NCBI RefSeq assembly: GCF_047495875.1
Contig: NC_092463.1
Coordinates: 15,992,724-16,056,723 of the forward strand
Length of the DNA: 64,000 nucleotides
Reading direction: 5' to 3'
Origin: Pithys albifrons albifrons
Taxonomy: Eukaryota; Chordata; Aves; Passeriformes; Thamnophilidae
Below the pieces are notes generated by a model. It was not told the DNA's origin, did no database searches, and worked only from the letters and a program-made list of their open reading frames with translations. Made by a program: the position numbers and the translations under genes. Shown one piece after another: positions 36,101 to 47,900 of this stretch. The stretch's first letter is position 1, and the number at the start of each line of letters is the position of its first letter.

Positions 36101-39100
36101 GCAGGTTTCCTGTAAGATATCTGTACATATGCACATATACATATGAAGACAGAGAGTGAGTCCTTATCCATGTGTGTGTTTTGCATGACAGGAAGGTCAG
36201 AAGAAAAAATAATACTTTTTCATAAGTAACAAAATATAATTACCCCAAGGAAAGAAAATTTGGTAATGCCTGGTTGAGTTATTCTTTCTTTGCATATTAT
36301 TTGCATTATTTCTAGTGTGTTATGAGACCCTAGGGAGTTTTGACTCCTCTCTTACTCCAGTGTGACTCCATCAACTCGTCTGGTACTGAACCTATATACC
36401 TGAACATACAACTGAACTAATACTGGTTCCCATGCTTTGTTACACAGATGTGATGCAGAACAGAAACAAACTGATCCTGAGACCAAACATGTGGTATGGA
36501 TTGTGATTAAAAAGATCAGTAATGAGGACAGCACCCTACAGTTAACTTCAGTGGTTTCTGGTAAATCTTCCTTTTTTTATCCTCTTAAAAAAAATAGCAC
36601 TGGTGAAAATTTACACCACCAATCCCCTATTTTTTTTTTCTGAGATAGGAGTGTTTTGGCTCTTGCCAGACACAAATATATCTCAAGCTCTGCTGCTGCC
36701 ATGAACTGCACAGGCTGCCCCAGTGAGTCTCCTGACACATTCACTAAGAGCTGCTGCCTGCAAAAGTGAATGTGCATGTATCAGCATTTGGGGTTTTTTT
36801 TTCCTTTGACTATGTTTTTAAGCTAGCCACAGTTTCCTGTGCAACCTGAACTCTGTGTTTCCAGAATGCTCCCGTGTCATTTCTGTGTGACTCAATGTGT
36901 CAAAGGTAGGTTGGTGCCTGCAGCCTGTCCTAGGGCCCAACTGACACTGCCAGCACACATTGTGGAGTGAGGTCCCTGCTCTTGGTGATCAAACCACATG
37001 TGAGTCTTCACTGGTACACAACAAGAGGTTGTCAGAAGTTTAATAAAAGCACAAGAATCTGCTATTTCCTGCTCTGGGACACATTGCTTCAAAATGTCAC
37101 AGAGATAAAGAATTTAGCAAGATTCAAATATGGGTTCAGCACTATACGAAAACAGGACTACTGAGAAGTAAATAATAAAAAATATTTGGAGAGATTGCAA
37201 AGGGCCAAGCTTTAAACCAATCATCATGAACTGTCAGAATATCTCTGAGGGAAACTATCCTGACCAAAGTTTCTTGCAAATGCTCCTAAACTACCACTGT
37301 CAGGTTAAAACCTATGGGGTCCACTCCAGCTGACCAATGGCCTGATTGATTTTTAGGTGCCAAGCAACAGAAAAAAAATATTTTATCAGAGGTTAATCCA
37401 TTATATGTAACAGTGACCACAACTAGGGTGACAGACATGATGTACAATGAACCAGAAAGAACAAAACCATTTTCATGAAAAATAGAATGTGCCAACCAAG
37501 AAATGACTCAGTCTTTGCAGCATTTCAAGAAAAGTATCTTTGAAACTCTACATGCACTAACCTCATTCTTACATAGTGTGAATAGTTTAAGACTCCTTAT
37601 CTTGTCTCACAATCTCTGGTCAAAAGGAAACCACTCATTAAAGGAAAAACAGTAAACATGATTTAAGCACTTTATAAAGGTGTTGTGCTGGCATGCCCTG
37701 ATAGCAAAGTGCTTTTGTATCTGGAGAGCAAGAGCAATGTAGATGGATACATTTCCCTATGCTGGCATGGTACTGTGCCTTGCTCTCATCTCAGAGCACT
37801 GTCCCACCTGAGGGTGAGATTTTTTGCTGAGGACACCTGACAGTACCCAGTGTAACCCAGGATGTGTTTGGTTATCCTGCCCCCACACTGAACCTGCGCA
37901 GGCTCCCATCAGCTACAAGGCAATTGTCAGGTACCAGGCCCCTCCATCTGGGCTGGACCAGCTTTAACCCAGTGACCCAGGGAACTGCTTGTATCCCATT
38001 TCTACTGCCTTGAAACAAAACCCTCTCCTTGCTCAGCTGTCACAGGCACTCCCTCAATGCTTTTTCAGCAGCCCCGCACACTGTCTTGACACTCTCCGTA
38101 CACCCCAATAAATGTCTGATTTGCTCATTACAGTTGTTGCCCCTCCATTTGATGGCCAGCAGCATTCAGCATTTACTGTCATCCTGGTGACTTTCCTTCT
38201 GCCAGGCTGTAGCTCCAAGGACACGAGTAAAGCTGGGAATCTTTAAGGGTCTTCCAGAAGCGAGGAGCCACAGAGGTTGCCAACTCCTCTAACCCGAGAC
38301 TTTGGCATTGATGGCCATAACACACACATGGCTGAAGCTCTCACAGGCCCACCATCCAAGGCCTGGTGAAAACACTCTGACCTTTCCTTATCAGCAAGGT
38401 GGGTCTAGATAATGCCAAAGGACAGAAGCATGGCAGCAGCTCAAATAGAGAAAATGCATTCTGCTTATTGTTACAGCACTCAATGACATCAAGGCAGCTT
38501 GGTTGAAGTTCAGGTCTTTATTCCAGTACTCATCTGTGCTGTTCTGTTCTCATCTTATCTGTAAAGGTGAGATTTTCCATCTTGCTTTGTGGTTTTGACA
38601 CTTGTACAACAGGTATGCTTTTTCCTGTGCTTGGGTGTTTCCTGGAGCTATGATCTCCAAACACAGTGTAGGAAGCTAATGATGCTTAGTTTGGAGATCT
38701 GAGTCTCCCTGATGTTAATTGGTGTTATCTAGCCCTCTTTTTGCTGAGGAAGCCATGTATGTAGCAAGGTTGTTCTTTACTGTGAAAGAATCTGTCCTCT
38801 TCTTGGCTTAGGGTGGAGATTTAATAGCCATTTGACTTTGCTCTTAAGGAATCAGAATCTCTCACTTCAATGTGGAAAAACTCTTTTCACAGTTCCACTC
38901 TAATTTACTTATTCACATCAATTTTTAAGATAATCTGGATGTCATACTTATATTACTATGGAACAGTACTTATAACTTGACACACACACACAAAAAAAAA
39001 TAGATATGGAAAAATATTTTTTGTCTTCTTGCTTCTAATGATATCTCTTCCCACAGTATACTTGTAACTTACTATTTCACTGTCTGCTTACCAGCTCAGT

Positions 39101-40690
39101 AGACAGAGTCCAGAAGTCTGCTGAATTAGGTAAGTGTATGGTTATTTTTAACTGAGTTGAACATTACATGTTCATATGGTATGTTGTGCAACAGATACGC
39201 ACCGGTGTCATGACATTCTGCCCAGACACTTGTCCTAAAATTAGCTCTGAATTTAACCTGAGATGTAGGGCAAATAATTAAAGGTCAGTGCTGCAAAACA
39301 AACCTGCTGCTTTGTGATTTGAACTTAAAGGAGGCATAAACCTCTGCTCTGTCCTGCATGCTCAGTCAGTGCAGGACAACAAGGCTTTCTCCGTAGCAAG
39401 CTAAAGGAGAGTTCATTTGACCAAGGCTTAAGATATTCATTGTGTTAAAAGTTATGGACATTTTTGCAAGCTGCTGAATTTAGGTAGGGACATATTTGGT
39501 TTGTCAAGGTCTGTTTGTCTGTGGCATGTAAAGCAAAGATAGATCTGTATGTAGAAAGCCTGTTGTTCTCATGTTATTGCATGAAGGGAGCAATGCAATC
39601 GGTCTTATTGCATACAGCAGACACAACAGTCAGAAACAAACCAGTCTTAAAGGAGTTAGAGGGTACCAGAGAAAAGCTTCAAAAGAGACTTTGTTCATAA
39701 ACTAGCCTAAGGGACCAAATGGAGAGGTAAACAGCCATTGTGCATTTCCAAGGACTGCTTTATAAAAATTGTGGAAAGGTTGGTTTCCATAAAAATTAAT
39801 TTCATCTTTCCATCAATGCTGTTTTGGAGTCACTGTTTTTCTCAGGATCATCACTATTCATGGCAGGTTGTGTCTCAGGTTGCCATTCTCATCCTCCTGC
39901 TCCCTTCCAAGAGCCTCAGAGCAATGGGGTTGCAGTGATATCTCTGAATTTTGTGGATTTTGTAAAGGTCAAGGTAAAGCCGAGTCTTTCATTAGAATTT
40001 TTACTAACATATATTATAACGTAAGATGAATTATATTTGCACAGCAAAGCGAACTGAATGATAATGTTTATGATTTCTCTATTCCTCCAAGGAGCATATA
40101 TTTGTTTATAGAGTCTGTGGGTTGTGTTCACTTCATATTAGCATTTCATGTTCCCTCTGACTGATTCTGCTTTCAGTTTGAGTCAGTGGATGTGACCTTA
40201 CGGTGACATTTGCAGAGAGGCAGTGACTGTAGTAGCTGCACATTCTTCCAAAGCTCACTGGCAGGGTTGAGTCATCAGCCACCTGAAATGGGGCATAGGA
40301 CCCTGGATCCTGTCTGTTCCCCTTTGTGCTCATGTCATATTTCCAGAAGAGTGAAGACTTCATTTTGACTGTGTCTGAAAGGGAAACATTTTCTGTGAGG
40401 AGCCACCGTGCAGAGGTGGAAATTGAGCCAAAGTCCACCCTGACTCAAGGTGTGTGTCAGCAGCCATTAAAGAGGGATAAATACCTCCTGAAAGGGAAAT
40501 TATATTCTTAGTAGAGTGATCTCAAAACGCCTACATATTTCCAGCAATTAAGTATTTAGGCAGAAAATCAGCAAGGAATAATTTATGTCATATTCATTAT
40601 CCCTGGGCATGTGTGACATGCTGCACCTTTTCCTGTACATGTACCTCTGGCTCATCACCTCTCTCGGGCCACTATGGCCAAAGCAGTCAT
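33101..40690. other. Intergenic, nothing coding recognised
   Basis: No supported gene. A small degenerate tandem of a 'gatcttatgca' unit lies at about 33408-33442. A short (CA)n/A-run lies at 38981-39000. The frame at 33992-34459 (+) is long but unrecognised and T-rich. The interval is otherwise featureless to me. Confidence 0.5.
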
Positions 40691-41210
40691 TAGAATCATA
40701 GAATCAATTGAGTTGGAAAAGATCTCCGAGATCATCAAGTCCAACCCTTGGTCCAACTCCAGTCCATTTACTAGATCATGGCACTAAGTGCCATGACCAA
40801 TCTCAGTTTAAAAACCTCCAGGGATGGGGAATTTACCACCTCTCTGGGCAGGCCATTCCAATGCCTGATTACTCCCTCTGTAAAGAATTTTTTTCTGATA
40901 TCCAACTTAAATTTCCCCTGGCAGAGTCTGTGCCCCCTTGTCCTATTGCTGAGTGCCTGGGAGAAGAGACCACCCCCCACCTGGCTAGAACTTCCCTTCA
41001 GGTAGTTATAGACAGTGATGAGGTCACCTCTAAGCCTCCTCTTCTCCAGGCTAAACAACCCCAGCTCCCTCAGCCTCTCCCCATAGGACTTATGCTTCAG
41101 TCCCTTCGCCAGCCTTGTTGCTCTTCTCTGGACCCGCTCCAGCACCTCAGTGTCTTTCCTGAACTGAAAGGCCCAGAACTGAACACAATTAGTTCTTGCA
41201 AAGGAAATTG
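40691..41210 (-). repeat. CR1 LINE 3' end with long surviving ORF2 frame
   Basis: The left end reads tagaatcatagaatcaattg, the reverse of the CR1 terminal tail, followed by 'agatcatcaagtccaaccc'. On the minus strand the frame over 41217-40771 is open for 148 codons. It contains [43 protein letters not shown] and [10 protein letters not shown], the C-terminal end of the CR1 ORF2 reverse-transcriptase protein. Lacking the RT core and 5' part, it cannot act by itself. The intact frame suggests a younger insertion than the other copies here. Confidence 0.95.
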
Positions 41211-41819
41211 AAACCATCTTCCCCTGTGGAATTTTCTATATTCTAGTTATTTGAATGTGGGTTGTGTAGCAGGAGAGTTGCTTGTGGTTCTGGTGTCTGC
41301 ATTTAATCTTTGGGAGTGTCTGATGGAAGCGCAGCATGGCAATACTGAATGCAAAGCTCTGCTCACTGGAATATGATACTAAAATATGTGTGCTCTAGCT
41401 TTATGCTCGCAGTGAAATATGCCACTCAAAACATCTTGCTGTCTTTTAGCAGTAAAAAAGTTCAGATGAGGTCTAAGTAACAAGAGAACAGTTCCGTGTA
41501 ATTGGTGCACAAAATGCTATGCTGTTCTGAGGCAAAGTATTATGAGGATTTTCTGTCCAGCAATTGTTACTATCAAAACTAATCAGCATTTTCTTTAAGA
41601 ACAGCCACACATGAGCCAAGTGTTTGGATGAAGTATGTATGGCAAACGAAGATTTGGGAAGGGCTGTCCCCACATGGGTGTGCCCTTCCAGGCTGTGCAG
41701 GGGATTTTTTAGGTGAGGCACAGAGTGTGCAGAACTGGCCCCACCGTTTAAGTCCTAAGGTCCATTTGCCACTGCTGAGAGAGCTTTGACAGTGACAGTG
41801 AAGCCGTTGGGACTGTCTA
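41211..41819. other. Possible 3' body or tail of the chimeric element at 41820-41949
   Basis: No gene. On the minus strand this sequence follows the 5S-like part of the composite element. It may include that element's body (about 41690-41819), but I cannot define an end, tail repeat or target-site duplication. Confidence 0.3.
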
Positions 41820-41877
41820 CAGCACTCAGTACTACTTGGGACTGACCCTGCTGAGCATCCAAGATCTGATGGGATTG
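41820..41877 (-). pseudogene. 5S rRNA-like fragment joined to the tRNA-Gln-like sequence
   Basis: On the minus strand the sequence after the tRNA-like part lines up without gaps with an internal 51-base stretch of vertebrate 5S rRNA, about 38 of 51 matching by my count. It includes CAGATCTTGG and the box A core GCTCAGCAGGGTC, and ends in TAGTACT. It then jumps to GTGCTGTAG, the 5S 3' end, so about 28 bases holding box C are missing. Many differences are G to A or C to T, as expected from CpG decay. It is a fossil, not a 5S gene. Confidence 0.72.
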
Positions 41878-41949
41878 GATGGCACTGAGACTCAAACTCA
41901 GGTCCTTGGGATTCAGAGTCCAGAGTGCTCTCCTTTACACCACAAGACT
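41878..41949 (-). pseudogene. tRNA-Gln(CUG)-like sequence, pseudogene or SINE head
   Basis: On the minus strand this 72-base stretch has tRNA layout. The D-arm part TGGTGTAAAGGAGAGCAC resembles the box A region of tRNA-Gln. The anticodon arm CTGGACTCTGAATCC carries the loop CTCTGAA with anticodon CTG. The T arm has a perfect 5-bp stem (CTGAG/CTCAG) around TTTGAGT. The acceptor arms (AGTCTTG and TGCCATC) do not pair, and the anticodon stem has two mismatches, so it is not a working tRNA. A 5S rRNA-like stretch follows directly in the same orientation. Confidence 0.8.
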
Positions 41950-44900
41950 GCCTTGGATGCAGTAGTTAGTCACCACTGGTAGATACAGGCTGTGGAATAC
42001 AGGTTGTGGTAATGTCCATTCTCACATGCATTTTGTCATGTGATGGCAGCTCTATGGCAACTCTGCACACAGAATGGGTCAGTAACAAGCTCACTGGTCT
42101 CCTGGGATGCACAAATGAACTTAGTTTTTTCTCCAGCCTCAGCTGCCTGATTCGGCTGCATAGCTTACTAGCCAGAAGCACTACTTAATTAACTAAAGGA
42201 AGTAGATACCCTGAAAAAAAAATTAAGTTAAATGTGCTTTCCTAACCTGATTTCTGCTGGCTATTTTGAGGAAACATGAAGAATAAAGCAATCTTTCTGT
42301 TCATTTTGCCATTTATTTTCACATGGTCATCCTTCTTTTCTTCTCATAAATTCAAATCTAAATCTTTTACCATACCCTGCCTGTGAGACCCTAGTTAACC
42401 CCTTCATCAGCCTGAGTTGGCCACTTCCATCACTGCTATTTAAAGAGAAAGCAAAGGGATCTAGTGTGCAGTGTCCAACTTTGAAATTTGTCTCAGAAAA
42501 TAGTGTAAATTTACATATTTATTTTTTCAGGTAACATTTGTAATCTATTGGAATGTCTTGAGGTTAAGCTGAAAATGCAGATCTGTAACTTTGCATGCCC
42601 CAGGGGTAATATTAACCAACCTGATGCAATGCTAATAAATCATAATGATTGTTATTATTGTGCTTTGGGTGTGTTATAATAAAGTCACGATATTGTTTTA
42701 TTGGGGAAAAAAGATCAACCCCTAAATGTATGATTTCATTTCTGTGTAGTATTATTTCTGTAATTAAAATTTCAAACTTCTATGAGGTCTTCCTCTGAGA
42801 ATTTCATGGATACTAATTAAATAAGGTCTTATTCAGCAGTCTCTGTTCATATAAGCAGTCCTGTTGGCTTCCCATCTGCAAGGAATTTTTGACTGTTCTC
42901 TGAAGTTAATGCATTTGATTATTTCCACTTCACTAATGTAGAAAATGATACCCAGAGGAGTTAAATGATTTACTCAAGACAAAAGAGAGAGTTAGTGGTA
43001 TCTGAAAATAGATCTTCTGAAGCAGAGTCTTGTGCTTTTATTGGAAAATAGTGCAGCGGCATTTATAGCAGCTACAAATACATCAAGGGGGTGCACAGAG
43101 CTCTGCAATGGAGCTGAGGAATATGGGGGAGAAGGGAATTGCAGTGTGCTTGCTTTGAATGGGGTGGGGAACCAACTGCAACGTTCATAGCCAATGGGAC
43201 TTTGAGCCCCAGTATCTTTGTTCTAATAAAACAATCCGTCCTGGAAGACACAGACATTTTTTCCTTTGCAAAGCATGAATCTGCATCACAGTATCAGCAG
43301 TTTTTCTTGAGTTCAGTGATCAAGCAGACCATGGCAGGGGTGTGAATTCAGCAAGAGATTGCCATAAAGCAAGCAGAAGGGTTAAATGTGGGAGATATTC
43401 ACTTGTGGTTTTAAGCCAAAGCTATTTACAATCTTGAAGAAATATCAGGGGGGAGAAAGCACTGGGTATTGTTTTGAAGTCACAGAGGGTTGGCTAACAT
43501 CTTTTCAGGGGCAGAAGAATTTCACACATAAGAATGTCACAGTAACTCCCCTTAACTCTGGACAAACCAACAGCCCCAGCACTAGCTATGAGGGGCAGAT
43601 AGTTTTTTGGACAGCAGGGAATGGAGATGTGTCATGTACTGGTCATCCTCCCATGATGGAGCATGTTGGAGTGAGGAGTAAGCATGGAGAGAAAATTATG
43701 CTGGTCCTGAAAGACTCTACAAATCAAGCAGACGAGTTGGAAGGCATCATGTATTAGTGGACAATATGGTCCTGTTACATTTTTTTTCCCTCCAAGATTG
43801 TTCTTGCTAAGATGGTGTTTATGCGCTGACAGGGTGCATACAGCTAGCCTGAGGCTTCACAAAGTACTCAGAAAGGACTGCAGACCCACTGCAGTCTAGG
43901 CTTTGTTCTCTCTATATGCAATATTTTGCTGTGGGAAACAGTAAAGTGGAAGCTGGAGGAAAAATAGGTATCATTTTGACATTGTATTATAGTTTCCATT
44001 CATTAATTGTATTAGCTGGACAAACACATGGAAACCTTCCCAAATGGAGTATTATTATTCCTATGTCCCAGCTGATTGAAATGTCAGTTCTCCTATATGT
44101 GCCTGACTCATCTAGCTCATCCCTGGATCAGTGCTATCTCATACAATCTCCTCCTTGGCCAGCTTGCCCCCTGCCAGGTGTGGGGAAGATGGCTATCACT
44201 TCCCGTTTATGCCCTCAAGGTGTCTGAGAGATGGTGTGTTCACATTTAGGTGGTACAAGAGCAGTTCTTTTCCACTAGTAAGCTCTTACAAATACTACTT
44301 GGAACAGGTCCATAGCTGCTTTTGTCATCTTTTGGAATCCTGAAGTCTCCAACTTGCAGCCTTAAAAATTATGAACAACTCTAAAACATCAGGAAATACG
44401 CATTTAATGTTTGGCTGTTCTGTTTAACAAACATCAGCTAAAAGAAAACTAAACAGAGCTCACTTCTCCCCAAGTAAATAAAACTCTCCAGGACAACATA
44501 TTTTACTTCAAAATTATATGGCAATTTTTTTCTTCTTTAGGTTCCAGAAACATGGCCATATATGGTCTACTTGTCAGGAACAATAAATAATGATGTAATA
44601 GAAAGGTCAGCTTTGTGTCATTTAGCTACAGGATGCTTAATGAAGAGAAGTTCTTCAGATAATGCGACAGGGAATAAGAACTTTGGGATCAGTAAAAGTT
44701 TCTGCTGTGCATCTTCAAACAGGAAATCTGAGATTCGGAACAACTTATATTTTGGCTTGTATTCGCTGATCATGGGGTGATCCAGAAATAAACTCCAAGC
44801 TTCAAAGCGAGAGTGTTTCAAAGCTGTCCTGCAGTTGATCGAAACATCCAGGCAAAGCAGGGAGACAAATACCAGCAAGGATTTTCTGAATTGAGACTTA

Positions 44901-47900
44901 ACCAAGGAGATAACCCATTTCACCTCTATTATTGCCCTTTTATTTCAGAACAAAAAGGTAATGCAAATATGCATGTTTGTAACTTAATTAGTACTTTCAG
45001 CTTCTTGGTTTACTATGTCTATGCAAATATTTATTCCTACAGCAGTTTGTAACCTAACACCCTAACCCGGTCTTGAGAGCTTTTGTGATTTGTTTGCTTA
45101 TTTTGGGTTTTGTTTTTTCCAAATATGCCGTGAAACACTGTCTGGCATTAAGCAGAACAGTAGTTCTGCCATTTCCTTATTTTTCTTTTACTTCCAGGTG
45201 ATGCTTGTATCTTTGTCCCTAGAATATCTTGCACAGAAATCAATGCTACAATATATTAAGGTTGAACACGGCATGCAAGGCACAGTGTGAAGGAGAAAAA
45301 TTACATCAGCAAATGATTAAGTTATAAATTTCCAGTTGGTTTGACACAAAGCTAATACTGCACTGATTGCTGTGTGAAATAATGTGTTCTGAGAAGAAAT
45401 AAAGCTTGCAGGTGTTTAATTTCCAGTGAAGATTCTGCATAGAATCATGACTTGATGCCATCATAGCATATGCCAGGCTGACAGGTGACCTGTTTTGACA
45501 GCTGGGGTGAACAAGGGGATTTGTTTGCTCAGAGGATTCCTTTGGGAAGCCTGGCTTTGCTCCTTCAGCACTGGGCTAGAACTTGAGCCCTTTGCATAAG
45601 CTGTCACCATAAAGAATCCTTGCCTGTTGCTGCAGCCCGACAGCGTGAAGTGTCATTCTTCTCATGTCTCAGCTCTGGCAGATCTGATGGACACTGAAAT
45701 CTTTCTGGTTATAAAAAATCATTTTGTTCCCTATAGAAGTCATCCAGTATAATATCCTTAGAGAACTGCAAAGATTTATCTGGAAACTGACCTAAAATGC
45801 AGCAAAAATGTGAGTACTTTAAGTGCTGCAGTTTGGTCTGATTTCCATTGTCCCCAGAGGATCTGTCCTGAAAGGTGCCACAGTAAGAAATGAAGTGGAG
45901 GCTTGGTTTGCTGTGAAGACATCCAGCCATGTCTGCCTTCCCCCTGTATGTGCTCCTGCTGCTTTCAGAAGTAAAGACAAACACATGGAAAGGCAAACAC
46001 GTATCTGCAGAAGCTGGAGCACAATTATTCCTTGCAAAAGGCAAAATTATGTACCTGCTCCTCCTCTCACTCTTTTGGAGCCCTCAGTGTCTTGGTAATG
46101 TTTTTAGAAATATGGTTTGTCATACCTTGAGCCACAAATACCAAGGCCCTTTATTCAGTTACAAGCTGACTGGGATAAACTCAGCTCAAAGGCAGGCAAA
46201 GTCTGGCTCTGTTCCCTTAATGACCTTGTCACTCACCTGCCACCCTCCTCTGACAGAAATAAGTAATTCTGCTAATTCTGCTGCCTGCAAGCTATTAATG
46301 GAGGACAGTCCTCCTCCCTAAGCTTTTCTTTAAAGAAGTGCTATCAATGGGGACCAGTTGTTTCAGATGCTAATGGTATTGAACTGTATGGTTCTGCATG
46401 TTCAAAGCCAGCTGTAATCCTTGTTTATTTATGTTGCATCAGGGATCAGAGGCCTATTCTCCCAAACGCTGTATGTTGACAGAGCTTGCAGTCTAAATAT
46501 AATAGCAACCTAATTGTGTTTGTCTGTGGCTTTTGCCATCAAGTAGGTAATTACTAGTAGCCACCCTGGTAAGTGGTACCTTTGGTTTCAGGTACAGCTG
46601 CCCATCAACCCAGAACAGAGTGTTGCAGCATGGCCCTGGCACAAGCATTTAATTTCTAACCTTGCTTTCTGGTCTCTGAATGCAGCTAAGTTATCCCTGT
46701 ACAGCACAGGCCTGATTCCTACAGCTAGCTAAACAAACTCTCGCTGAAATCAGAATGGCAAAATTAAAAATAAGGATCAGACTCTGTGGAAATGGTGGTA
46801 AGTCTAGATTACAGAAGGCCTTGTCAAACTGAACTACTAAGTGGCAGCACAGGGAGCAATATCCTAAGACATGCCTGTGGCAAGAGATCACTGGTCAAGC
46901 CATCCAGACTGGAAGGCAAAGTACTCTGTAAGGACACTTACAGCACTATACCCACAGCTTTAAAAATCAGGTTCTGTTGTCTCAGTAGATGCAATGCTCT
47001 GTGCATGAGGATGGGGTTTTGTGGGCTATCAGAGAAATGCAGGGTACAGCCAAACACTGGAACATTCCCCCAAAACCTGAAGTTAGGGTGAACAATAAAC
47101 CCAGCATTTAACTTATAAGTCTGATTCCAATACTTTAAACCTACACTAAGCAGGCTTAGAGTAAGCAAATAGATTCAAGCTGCATTTGGAAAGACCACTT
47201 TGGTCAGATCCTGCTCATCCAAACTGGCTCAAATATTTCTAGCAACAGAGATTGATTTTTTCACACCTTCATTACAGAATGTGGAAAATATTTACCTTAC
47301 AGCACATTAGTCCAATGGGTTTCATAAGGCTGTGGTTGGCAGTTCACCGATGGCCTCAGAAGGGGTCACCTTAGCTTCACTGCGTCAGCTGAGCCAGGGC
47401 AGTGCCAGGCACTGCCACCAATCTCAGCTGCAGGGATAGAAGGGCAAACTGAACCAGGCTGTGGTAACTTAGCCTCCAGTCAAGGTCTTGTGCTTGGCCT
47501 GGCATCACAGCTCAGCTGGCTCACTATGGCTTCTTATAGTCATAACCTGGAGCAGTGCCACTGCCCTGTGGTCCTGCATCTTCAAACAAAAGCATTCCCA
47601 GGTGGAAGGGGAGGATGGTAGCTCTGCTGTGCTCCACTTTACTCAGGGCCGTTTCACAGGGAACTGTAGGCAGAAGGCATGTGTTGTGCCTCCTGCCAAA
47701 CTCAGTCACACCACACAGGTCAGTCTGAGCAGGGGATACAGGCAAGAACAGCTTCAAGCCCAAATAGAACAGTCTCTGTAGGGGTTCAGGGTAGTCAAGG
47801 CTGTCTCTGGCTCTCAATAAGGGCCAAAAAGCGCCTGCAGCCCAACGATGTGACACTCACACCATTATGTTGTACAGTTCAGTGAAAGCTTTATTTTGAG

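Noticed and set aside
41820..41949. AmnSINE1 as an explanation of the tRNA/5S composite
   Set aside because: AmnSINE1 has the 5S part first and then the tRNA-like part. Here the order is reversed and I do not see the shared core after it. A search could still overturn this.
41878..41949. Functional tRNA-Gln gene
   Set aside because: The acceptor arms do not pair and the anticodon stem has mismatches.
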